64,000 nt of DNA. It comes from Streptomyces sp. 2114.4 (GTDB taxonomy: Bacteria; Actinomycetota; Actinomycetes; Streptomycetales; Streptomycetaceae). Made by a program: the position numbers and the translations under genes. The stretch covers positions 248,001 through 312,000 of the forward strand of contig NZ_FYEY01000001.1 of the NCBI RefSeq assembly GCF_900187385.1. The letters run 5' to 3'. The notes beneath the pieces are model-generated. The model made no database searches. It was not told the origin of the DNA and saw only the letters and a list, made by a program, of their open reading frames with translations. This document shows, piece by piece, positions 24,991-33,089 of this stretch. The number at the start of each line of letters is the position of its first letter. Position 1 is the stretch's first letter.

Positions 24991-26595
24991 ATGAGTCTGC
25001 AACGGCTTCTCGGCTCCGTCGGGCCGGCCGTGCTGTCGGGGGTGTGCGCCCCCGGAGGCACCGCGGTCCCGGTGGGCGATGTGGTGATCGCCGAGCCGGA
25101 CGGCGGTTTCGATCTGCGCCCAGGGGACCTCGTTCTCGGAGTGAATCTCACGGATCGTTCGCAGGCCCTGCGGCTGCTGTCGTCGTGCGCCGCCCGGTCG
25201 GCCGGTGCGCTGCTGCTCAAGGCCCCGGCGGCGGTCGACGAAACGGTGGTCACGGCCGCGAGCGCCGCGGGACTGCCCTTGGTACAGGTCGAGCAGCAGG
25301 CCGGCTGGGCACAGGTGGTGTCCCTGCTGCGCGCGGTGCTCGACAGCGAGGGTTACGCGGATTCCGGCACGGGGGCGGTCGGAACCGAGGCGGGTGATCT
25401 CTTCGGGCTGGCCGACGCGATCGCCGCCGTGATCGACGCGCCGGTCACCATCGAGGACCGCAGCTCACGTGTCCTTGCCTACTCCGCCCGGCAGGAGCGC
25501 GGCGACGAGGCACGGGTCGCCACGATCATGGGACGGCATGTCCCCGACGACGTGAACGCCCACTTCCGCCGGCACGGGGTCTTCCGCAGGATCGCCCAGG
25601 ACACCGGCCCCATCTACGTCCCCGCGGTGGTGGAAGGGACCAAACCCCGGCTGGTGGTACCGGTGCACGCCGGCGGGGACGTGCTCGGCTCGATCTGGGC
25701 GATCGTGCCGGGGCCGGTGCCTGCCGCGCGGGCCGAGGCGTTCGCCGACACCGCGGCGATGGCCGCCCTGCATCTGCTGCGCCGGCGGGCGGGCGCAGAT
25801 GTGGAGCGCCTTGTCCTGACCGACATGGTCGCCACGGTGCTGCACGGCCAGGAGGGGGCGGCGGACGCGGCGCGGCGTCTGGGGCTCGCCGCGGGCCCCT
25901 GGCGGGTGATCGCCGTGGGGGTGCGCTGCGAGGACGACGAAGAAGCGGAGCGGCAGCGACTGACGGTGTGGGAGCGTATGTCCCGGTTCCGCGGGTCTCG
26001 TCTTCGGTCCCCCGCGGCGATCATCGGCGGGGTGGTGTACGGGATCGTTCCGGCGGAGATGGCCACCTGGCCCACCGACGGGGGGCCGGCTTGGCTGGAG
26101 ACGCTGTGCGGGGCCACCGGGCAGCCCGCCCCGCTGGTCGCGGTCGGCGGACTGGCGGCGTCGGTCCCCGGGCTCGCCCGCTCGCGCGAGCAGGCCGACG
26201 ACACACTCGACCTGCTCCGGACGGGGCTGATCGCCAGCGCCCAGGCCGTCCACGACGAGGTGTGGGCCACGGTCGTCCTCCGCCATGTCGCACGCTCCGC
26301 CGCGGCGGCACGGATCACCGGCGTCGGGCCGCTGCAGCAACTGGTGGACCACGACGAGGCGCACGGCACGAATGGTGTGCCGACGCTTCACGCCTGGCTG
26401 CTGGAGATGGGCGACCCGCGGGCCGCCGCGGCCCGCCTGCACATCCACCCCAACACCCTGCGGCACCGGATGCGCCGCCTCCAGGACGTCGTGGCGCTGC
26501 CACTGGACGACCCCCAGGTCCGTACCGCGCTGCTGCTCCAGCTCACCGCCCGCCAATACGGCGGGGAGGCCGGCGCGGAGGCCCACTCGGCCTGA
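24991..26595 (+). CDS. PucR family transcriptional regulator
   Basis: A 534-aa protein with the PucR layout: an N-terminal purine-catabolism-type domain (about 1-115, including GDLVLG and GLPLVQVE), a middle sensor and GGDEF-like region (residues 150-400), and a C-terminal HTH_30 motif in RAAAARLHIHPNTLRHRMRRLQDV (about 475-500). Such regulators usually activate adjacent catabolic genes. It precedes the alanine racemase and amino-acid permease genes on the same strand, so D-amino-acid or purine-like ligands are plausible. ATG 24991 or GTG 24988 may be used. Confidence 0.9.
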   Translation: MSLQRLLGSVGPAVLSGVCAPGGTAVPVGDVVIAEPDGGFDLRPGDLVLGVNLTDRSQALRLLSSCAARSAGALLLKAPAAVDETVVTAASAAGLPLVQVEQQAGWAQVVSLLRAVLDSEGYADSGTGAVGTEAGDLFGLADAIAAVIDAPVTIEDRSSRVLAYSARQERGDEARVATIMGRHVPDDVNAHFRRHGVFRRIAQDTGPIYVPAVVEGTKPRLVVPVHAGGDVLGSIWAIVPGPVPAARAEAFADTAAMAALHLLRRRAGADVERLVLTDMVATVLHGQEGAADAARRLGLAAGPWRVIAVGVRCEDDEEAERQRLTVWERMSRFRGSRLRSPAAIIGGVVYGIVPAEMATWPTDGGPAWLETLCGATGQPAPLVAVGGLAASVPGLARSREQADDTLDLLRTGLIASAQAVHDEVWATVVLRHVARSAAAARITGVGPLQQLVDHDEAHGTNGVPTLHAWLLEMGDPRAAAARLHIHPNTLRHRMRRLQDVVALPLDDPQVRTALLLQLTARQYGGEAGAEAHSA

Positions 26596-26614
26596 GTCCC
26601 GGTCGGCCGGAGTC

Positions 26615-26647
26615 CCGCTCGGGCCGAGGCCCACTCGGCCCGAGCGG
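26615..26647 (+). terminator. 13-bp-arm hairpin after the PucR gene
   Basis: CCGCTCGGGCCGA and TCGGCCCGAGCGG are perfect inverted repeats with a seven-base loop, 20 bases after the PucR stop. It would separate the regulator transcript from the racemase transcript. Confidence 0.75.
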
Positions 26648-26801
26648 CAGGCCGCCGCCGTTCCCGCCTCCCGTTGTGCCCGTCCCACTGCCGAACGCCC
26701 CGAGACGGTGCCGATCGAACGATGACGGCCCGTTCCCCCGCCGAAACCATGGCTCCACCCGCAGCTCATCGGGCACCAACGGATTCCATGGAAGGACGGT
26801 C

Positions 26802-28172
26802 ATGACATTCGGCATTCCCCGCGAGGCCGAGAGCGCCGTAGCCGGACACGGAGCGGCAGCAACCGCCGTCGCGGACGTACGGCCCCCGGCTGGGCCCGGC
26901 GCGACGGCCGGAGGAGCAGCCCCGGCCGCTCCCCCGGCTCCCTCAGCAGCACCCCCGGCTCGCTCAGTGGCGCCCCCGGCCGGCGGATCGGCGTTCGACC
27001 ACCACGGCGGGGAGGCGTACCGGCCCGGAACACCGCACGCCCAGGCCCGCATTGATCTCGCGGCGATCCGCGCCAACGTCAGCCGGCTGTGCGATGCGGC
27101 GGGCTCCGCCGAGGTGATGGCCGTGGTCAAGGCCGACGGCTACGGGCACGGCATGGTCGCGGCCGCCCGGGCGGCGCTCGCGGGTGGCGCCACCTGGATC
27201 GGTGTCGCCGGGATGCGGGAGGCGCTGGCACTGCGCGCGGCCGGTGTCCCCGGCCGGCTGCTCGCCTGGCTGCTGACGCCAGGGGACGACTGGAATTCCG
27301 CGGTGGCCGCCGGGGTCGACCTGTCAGCCGGTGCCGAGTGGGCGGTGCGGGCGGCGGTCCGGGCGGCGCACGCCGTGGGCCGGCCCGCGCGGCTGCACCT
27401 CGAGGCGGAGACCGGGCTCGGGCGCGGCGGCGCCACGGCGGGCGACTGGCCGGCGCTGGTGGACACCGCGGCGCGCGCCGAAGCGGCCGGGGCCGTCCAT
27501 GTCGTCGGCGTGTGGTCGCATCTTGCGCGGGCCGATGAGCCCGGACACCCCGGCTGTGACCGGCAGGTGGCGAACTTCCGCAGCGCTGCCGAGCTCGCCC
27601 GGCGGGCCGGTCTCACCCCCGAAGTCCTGCACCTGTCCAACTCGGCCGCCACCCTGACCCTCCCGGAGGCACGCTTCGACCTCGTACGTCCCGGGCTCGC
27701 CGTCTACGGGCTGAGCCCGGTGCCCGGCCTGGCCGGACCGGCGGAGCTGGGGCTGCGCCCGGCGATGACCCTCACCGCACGGCTCGCCTCCGTCAAGCGG
27801 GTACCCGCCGGGCACGGCGTCTCCTACGGACACCGCTATCGCACGCCCCGCGAGACCACGCTCGGTCTGGTTCCCGTCGGTTATGCGGACGGCGTTCCCC
27901 GGCATGCGTCCCAGGCCGGTCCGGTGCTCGTCGCCGGCCGACGGCACAGGGTGGCGGGCACCGTGTGCATGGACCAGTTCGTCGTCGATCTCGGCGACGT
28001 GCCCGCCACGCCCGGAGACGAGGTCGTGCTCTTCGGGCCCGGCGACCGCGGGGAACCCGGCGCGCAGGACTGGGCCCGCGCCGCTCACACCATCTCGCAC
28101 GACATCGTCACCCGTATCGGCGCCCGCGTTCCGCGCACCTATACCGACGGCACGGTGTCCGACACCCGCTGA
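26802..28172 (+). CDS. alr: Alanine racemase with N-terminal extension
   Basis: A 456-aa PLP enzyme interconverting L- and D-alanine. The PLP lysine is K110 in VVKADGYGHG, and the catalytic Tyr is in HGVSYGHRYRTPRE. The C-terminal beta domain carries the VAGTVCMDQFVVDLG and LFGPGDRG motifs. About 70 residues of Ala/Pro-rich sequence precede the normal start of the family. The signal before ATG 26802 is GGAAGGACGGTC, so the extension is probably translated. Adjacent to a CycA-like permease, which suggests use of D-alanine or D-serine rather than the housekeeping racemase. Confidence 0.9.
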   Translation: MTFGIPREAESAVAGHGAAATAVADVRPPAGPGATAGGAAPAAPPAPSAAPPARSVAPPAGGSAFDHHGGEAYRPGTPHAQARIDLAAIRANVSRLCDAAGSAEVMAVVKADGYGHGMVAAARAALAGGATWIGVAGMREALALRAAGVPGRLLAWLLTPGDDWNSAVAAGVDLSAGAEWAVRAAVRAAHAVGRPARLHLEAETGLGRGGATAGDWPALVDTAARAEAAGAVHVVGVWSHLARADEPGHPGCDRQVANFRSAAELARRAGLTPEVLHLSNSAATLTLPEARFDLVRPGLAVYGLSPVPGLAGPAELGLRPAMTLTARLASVKRVPAGHGVSYGHRYRTPRETTLGLVPVGYADGVPRHASQAGPVLVAGRRHRVAGTVCMDQFVVDLGDVPATPGDEVVLFGPGDRGEPGAQDWARAAHTISHDIVTRIGARVPRTYTDGTVSDTR

Positions 28173-28335
28173 GCCGGCACCGACACCGGCGGCACCGGTA
28201 CCGACACCGACACCGACACCGACCACCGTCCCGCCCGTTGGACCACCGACACGGTCCACCCCTTGCCCCACCTTCACCTCCTGCCTCACTCCCGCCTCCG
28301 CCTCAGCCTCCGCCCCCGACGAGAGAGTCCCCGCC

Positions 28336-29799
28336 ATGACCTACCGCCTTCCACCGTCCCCGCCAGGCCCCACCGGCCACGACGACCCCGGCGCCGAACA
28401 CCTCCACCGGGGTCTGCAGCCCCGTCACATCCAGATGATCGCCATCGGAGGAACGATCGGCGTCGGACTGTTCCTCGGCTCCGCCGAAGCACTCCACGAG
28501 GCCGGTCCGGGTCTGCTGCTCACCTACGCGCTGGCGGGCATCGTCGTCTTCTTCGTGATGCGTGCCCTCGGTGAGCTTCTGGTGTACCGGCCCGTGTCCG
28601 GCTCGTTCGCCACCTACGCGGAGGAGTTCATCGGCAACTGGGCCGGGTTCGCCACCGGCTGGAGCTACTGGCTGATGTGGGTCGTCACCGGTACCGCGGA
28701 GCTGACCGCGGCCGGGATCTACGTCCGCTACTGGTGGCCCGGTGTGCCGCAGTGGCTGCCCGGCCTCATCGCCCTGGCAGTCCTCGGCCTCGCCAATCTC
28801 CTGGCGGTCCGGCTGTTCGGCGAGTTCGAGTTCTGGTTCGCCATCATCAAGGTGCTCACCATCGTCGTCCTGCTGCTCATGGCCGCCGCCATCCTGATCT
28901 TCGGCTTCGGCCCCCTGGGGAAGACCGCGTCACTGAGCAACATCTGGACGCACGGCGGCTTCTTCCCCCACGGCACGGCCGGACCACTGCTCGCCCTCCA
29001 GGTCGTCGTCTTCGCCTTCGTCGGCGTCGAACTGCTCGGTGTGACCGCCGGGGAGAGCAAGGACCCCGAAAAGACCCTCCCCTCCGCCGTGCGCCGGGTG
29101 ATCTGGCGGATCGCGCTGTTCTACCTGGGCGCCCTCACGGCGGTCATGGCGCTGGTCCCCTGGACCCAACTCGACCCGGACGTCAGCCCGTTCGTGCTCG
29201 TCTTCGCCAAGGTCGGGGTACCCGCGGCCGCGGGTGTGGTGAACATGGTCGTGCTGACCGCGGCGCTGTCCTCCTGCAACAGCGGGGTGTTCTCCACCGG
29301 CCGCATGCTGCTCACCCTGGCCCGGGACCGGCACGCGCCGGCCGTGTTCGGACGGGTCAGCCGCCAGGGCGTCCCCGCGGCGGGCATTCTCGCGTCCATG
29401 GCCGTGATGCTGCTGGGCGTGGCAGCGAACTACTTCGTCCCCGAGGAGGCCTTCGCGTACGTGACGAGCGTCGCGACCATCGCGGCCGTCTTCACCTGGG
29501 GAATCATCGTCTGCGCCCATCTGCGCTACCGGGCGGCGGTCCGCGCCGGGCAGCTCCGGCAGGTCGCCTTCCGTATGCCGCTGGCACCCGCCTCGAACTA
29601 CTTCGTCCTCGCCTTCCTCGGTCTCGTTCTCGTCCTGCTCGGCTTCGGCGCCGAGAACAGAATCGCGCTGTACGTGGCTCCGGTGTGGGCGGCGATCCTC
29701 GTGGCCGGCTACCGCCTCACCCATCGCACCCGGGCCGCCGGCCCCCGGGGCGTGACACCACCCGATGAGGAGCGACCGGAGACGTCACGGCTTACCTGA
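28336..29799 (+). CDS. Amino acid permease, CycA (D-Ser/D-Ala/Gly) type
   Basis: A 487-aa, 12-helix APC transporter. It has the family signature IQMIAIGGTIGVGLFLGSAEAL at the first helix, MRALGELLVYRPVSGSFATYAEEFIG and VFAFVGVELLGVTAGESKDPEKTLPSAV. The sequence resembles CycA and related proton-coupled amino-acid permeases. It follows the alanine racemase by 163 bases, a leader with repeated ACCGAC units but no gene. Together with PucR and Alr it forms a likely D-amino-acid import and conversion unit. Confidence 0.88.
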   Translation: MTYRLPPSPPGPTGHDDPGAEHLHRGLQPRHIQMIAIGGTIGVGLFLGSAEALHEAGPGLLLTYALAGIVVFFVMRALGELLVYRPVSGSFATYAEEFIGNWAGFATGWSYWLMWVVTGTAELTAAGIYVRYWWPGVPQWLPGLIALAVLGLANLLAVRLFGEFEFWFAIIKVLTIVVLLLMAAAILIFGFGPLGKTASLSNIWTHGGFFPHGTAGPLLALQVVVFAFVGVELLGVTAGESKDPEKTLPSAVRRVIWRIALFYLGALTAVMALVPWTQLDPDVSPFVLVFAKVGVPAAAGVVNMVVLTAALSSCNSGVFSTGRMLLTLARDRHAPAVFGRVSRQGVPAAGILASMAVMLLGVAANYFVPEEAFAYVTSVATIAAVFTWGIIVCAHLRYRAAVRAGQLRQVAFRMPLAPASNYFVLAFLGLVLVLLGFGAENRIALYVAPVWAAILVAGYRLTHRTRAAGPRGVTPPDEERPETSRLT

Positions 29800-29850
29800 A
29801 CGGTCTGAACGGTCTCAAGAGTCTGAACGGCCCCGATGACTTCAACGGCT

Positions 29851-30117
29851 TCAACACCCTGACCGGCGGTGAACAGCCGGTACGGCCAGGGGCGGAACGG
29901 CAGGTACTTCGGGGGCGTTGTCGATGTCGTCGGCGGTCAGCTTGAAGCTGTCGGGGTACGCATCGCGCCGGGTACGGCGGTCAGGTTCGCCGGTGCGCCA
30001 GCAGTACAGGCACCGCCCGCACTGCAGAACGTCCCAGACGCCGGGGACGGGCGAGGTGAACAGGTGCTCGATGACGGTGTGCGCACAGCGTGGGCAGCAG
30101 GTGGCGGCATCGGTCAT
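29851..30117 (-). CDS. vdcD: Hydroxyarylic acid decarboxylase subunit D
   Basis: An 88-aa protein whose two zinc-type cysteine pairs (CCPRCAHTVIEHLF and LQCGRCLYCWRTGEP) match the small VdcD/BsdD subunit of non-oxidative aromatic-acid decarboxylases. The ATG at 30117 follows an AAAGGGA-like site. It is just downstream of the UbiD-type large subunit on the same strand and surely works with it. Upstream bases 29800-29850 hold only short CTGAACGG-type repeats. Confidence 0.82.
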   Translation of the reverse strand: MTDAATCCPRCAHTVIEHLFTSPVPGVWDVLQCGRCLYCWRTGEPDRRTRRDAYPDSFKLTADDIDNAPEVPAVPPLAVPAVHRRSGC

Positions 30118-30207
30118 GGCGTGCTGTCCCTTTCGTGAAGTGGGAGGGGCGGGAGAGGAGATGTGCGGGATGCGGGATGGCGCCACGTGAGGTGCACCCG
30201 GGTGCCC

Positions 30208-31605
30208 TCAGCGGCGGGCGGCGAGCTGCTGCAGCTTGGCGAGCCAGACGCCCGTCTCGGGCAGGTCGCGGACCTGGTTGCCGTAGGTGCCGCGGCCGTC
30301 GGGGGCGACGGGGGTGGTGGCGTCGATGATGAGCTTGTCGACGATGCCGGGCGGCTGCGCCTGCGGGGCCAGTTCGGGGACGGGCATATGAGGGACCTGG
30401 ACGAGGTCGCCCGCCGGGTTCATCTTGGTGGACAAGGCCCACATCACCTGGGGCAGATTGAAGGGGTCGACGTCCTCGTCGACGACGATGACGGTGGTGG
30501 CGTAGCCGAGGCCGTGCGGAGTGGTCAGCACCCGCGTACCGACCGCCTTGGCGAAGCCTCCGTAGCGCTTCTTCGTCGAGACGATGACGACCAGTCCGTG
30601 GGTGTACATGGCGTTCACCGCCTGGACCTCGGGGAAGTCCGCCTTCAGCTGCTGGTACAGCGGCACGCAGGTGTTGGCGGCTATCAGGTAGTCGACCTCG
30701 GTCCACGGCATTCCGAGGTAAAGGTGCTCGAAAACGGGGTCGGTACGGTAGGAAATCTTGTCGATGCGGAGGACGGGCAGCCTGCGACCGCCGGAGTAGT
30801 GACCGGTGAACTCCCCGAAGGGGCCCTCGATTTCGCGTCGGCGGCCCTCGATGACACCTTCGATGACCACTTCCGACCCCCACGGCACCGGGAGGCCGGT
30901 CAGCGGGGCCTTCGCGAGCGGGGCCGGGGCGCCGCGCAGGGCTCCGGCCAGCTCGTATTCGTTCTCGTCGTACTTCATCGGGGTCGAGGCGACGAGGGAG
31001 ATGACCGGATCGTTGCCGACGGCGAGGGCGACCGGCAGGTCCTCGCCGGCCTCCTCGGCCTTGCGCAGATGCCGGGCGAGGTCATGCATCGGCACCGGCT
31101 GCAGTGCGAGCCTGCGCTTGCCCTTGACCTCGATGCGGTAGATGCCGACGTTCTGTTTGCCGCTGTGGCCGGGATCCCCGGGATCCTTGGAGACGACCGC
31201 GGCCTTGTCGAGGTAGAAGCCTCCGTCGCCGTCGTTGAGGCGGATCAGCGGGAGCACCTGGAAGATGTCGGCCGCCTCGCCGTCCATGGTGTGCGCGGCC
31301 CACGGCGGATCGCTGCGCCACTCGGGCGCGACGGGGAACCTGGCCCAGCGGCGAATGAACTCCGCCACTTGTTCCTTGGGTCCGGTCTCCTTCGGCAGGC
31401 CCAGCGCGAGGGCGTGATTGGCCCAGGAGCCGTGCACATTCATGGCGATACGGGCATTGCTGAAGCCCCGCACGCGGTCGAAGTACAGGGCCGGCGCACC
31501 CGGCAAGGCCTCGGCCGCCAGCCGGTCGAAGTGGCTGGTGACCACGTCCCACGCGCGCCGCTCCCCCAACTCAAGTTTCAGATAGTTCACTTCGGCATCA
31601 TTCAT
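30208..31605 (-). CDS. vdcC: UbiD-family hydroxyarylic acid decarboxylase subunit C
   Basis: A 465-aa UbiD decarboxylase. The prenyl-FMN binding and catalytic motifs are visible: the early RIAMNVHGSWANHALALGL, YRIEVKGKRRLALQP, EFTGHYSGGRR (catalytic Glu region) and VVVDEDVDPFNL. This fits VdcC/BsdC, which removes CO2 from vanillate or 4-hydroxybenzoate types. It needs prenylated FMN from a UbiX/VdcB-type enzyme, and no such gene is adjacent. Start ATG 31605. Confidence 0.88.
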   Translation of the reverse strand: MNDAEVNYLKLELGERRAWDVVTSHFDRLAAEALPGAPALYFDRVRGFSNARIAMNVHGSWANHALALGLPKETGPKEQVAEFIRRWARFPVAPEWRSDPPWAAHTMDGEAADIFQVLPLIRLNDGDGGFYLDKAAVVSKDPGDPGHSGKQNVGIYRIEVKGKRRLALQPVPMHDLARHLRKAEEAGEDLPVALAVGNDPVISLVASTPMKYDENEYELAGALRGAPAPLAKAPLTGLPVPWGSEVVIEGVIEGRRREIEGPFGEFTGHYSGGRRLPVLRIDKISYRTDPVFEHLYLGMPWTEVDYLIAANTCVPLYQQLKADFPEVQAVNAMYTHGLVVIVSTKKRYGGFAKAVGTRVLTTPHGLGYATTVIVVDEDVDPFNLPQVMWALSTKMNPAGDLVQVPHMPVPELAPQAQPPGIVDKLIIDATTPVAPDGRGTYGNQVRDLPETGVWLAKLQQLAARR

Positions 31606-31694
31606 TGCCCGTGGCCTCTGGAGCCTCTACGTTGAGCGCGCCTGAATTCAGCTCAGCCCGCCGCTCCTGTGACGGGCTTCGGGAGGAACCCCAC

Positions 31695-33035
31695 ATGCGC
31701 TCACACACCTCCACCGACATCCGCAGACACCTTTCCCTACGCACCGCGGTGACCGCCGGCCTCGCCGCGGCGGTGCTGGCGGCGACGGCCGCCGCGGCCC
31801 CAGCCGCTACGACCCCGGGCGCCGCCACCCCGCCCCCGCCGGGGCACCGCACCCAGCAGGTCGAGTACTTCACCGGAGCGGCCGGTCACCCCCGGCACAC
31901 CACCGTCCCGGCCTCGGAACCCCTCTCCCCCGCCGACCGGGCCGCGATCGCCGGCGACGGCGACGTCACCTCGATCGTGCAGAACGGCCCGGTCGGCGCC
32001 AAGCTCGATGTGGTCTTCGTCGGGGACGGCTACACCGCCGCCCAGCAGGAGGACTTCCACGCGGACGTCCGCGCCAAGTGGGCCAAGATCTCGGCCGTAG
32101 AGCCCTACGCCTCGTACGCCGGATTGTTCAACGTCTGGGCCGTCGATGCCGTCTCCAACGAGTCCGGTGTCTCCGGGGACCCGACGCAGGACGTGGTCCG
32201 CGATACCGCCCTCGACTCCGCCTTCTTCTGCGAGGGTACCGAGCGGCTGCTGTGCGTCGACACCGGCAAGGTCGAGTCGTACGCTTCCAAGGCCCCCGCC
32301 GCGGACCTCGTCGTGGTGCTCGCCAACTCCACCAAATACGGTGGTGCGGGTTACAACGACATCTCCTCTCAGGCCGGTTACGACGGGATCGCCACCGCCT
32401 CCTCCGACAACGACCGGTCCGATCAGATCGCGGTGCACGAGACCGGCCACTCGCTCGGCAAGCTCGCCGACGAGTACGCCTATGGCCAGTCCGGCACCTA
32501 CTCCGGCCCCGAACCGGCCGAGGCCAACCTGACCACCTTCTCCGCCGACGAGATGACCGGTCAGCGGCAGAAGTGGTACCGCTGGATCGGCCAGGAATCG
32601 CCGGACGGCGGAGCGGTCGGCGCCTTCGAGGGCGGCGGCTACTACCCGTACGGGCTCAACCGCCCCACCGAGAACTCGATCATGCGGACGCTCGGCCGGG
32701 AGTTCAACCTCCCCGGCCGCGAGGCGATGATCGCGGGCTTCTACCGCTACGCGAGCGTGCTGAGCAGCACCGTGGCCACCGACCGCGCCATACCGCGCAC
32801 GACGCGTATCCATGTCGGCGCACCCGCCTCCGCGAAGGTGAAGTGGTACGTCGACGGCCGCGAGCGCAAGGCCGCACGCGGCAGGTACACGGTGGTGGTG
32901 CGGGCCCTCGGCGTCCCGGCCGACGGCCGCACCCACACGGTCACGGCCAGGGCCACCGACCGTACGGCCGCGGTCCGTGACCCGGCGCTGCGCAAGCAGC
33001 TCTCCGGGAAACTGAGCTGGCGGGTCTTGTCCTGA
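31695..33035 (+). CDS. Secreted M64 family metallopeptidase
   Basis: A 446-aa zinc peptidase related to the IgA peptidase M64 family. A Sec leader occupies 1-38 (Arg-rich n-region, Ala-rich core). The conserved core starts at LDVVFVGDGYTAAQQ (about 104-118). The zinc site is H248-E249-x-x-H252 in HETGHSLGKLADEY, followed by the third ligand region. The C-terminal 80 residues look like an immunoglobulin-like add-on (KVKWYVDGRERKAARGRYTV). Start ATG 31695 after GGGAGGAAC. Divergent from vdcC. Confidence 0.85.
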   Translation: MRSHTSTDIRRHLSLRTAVTAGLAAAVLAATAAAAPAATTPGAATPPPPGHRTQQVEYFTGAAGHPRHTTVPASEPLSPADRAAIAGDGDVTSIVQNGPVGAKLDVVFVGDGYTAAQQEDFHADVRAKWAKISAVEPYASYAGLFNVWAVDAVSNESGVSGDPTQDVVRDTALDSAFFCEGTERLLCVDTGKVESYASKAPAADLVVVLANSTKYGGAGYNDISSQAGYDGIATASSDNDRSDQIAVHETGHSLGKLADEYAYGQSGTYSGPEPAEANLTTFSADEMTGQRQKWYRWIGQESPDGGAVGAFEGGGYYPYGLNRPTENSIMRTLGREFNLPGREAMIAGFYRYASVLSSTVATDRAIPRTTRIHVGAPASAKVKWYVDGRERKAARGRYTVVVRALGVPADGRTHTVTARATDRTAAVRDPALRKQLSGKLSWRVLS

Positions 33036-33089
33036 CCGCCAACGGGCCAGGCATACCGGACGAGAAGCCGATGCCCCGGAGCGCGCGGG

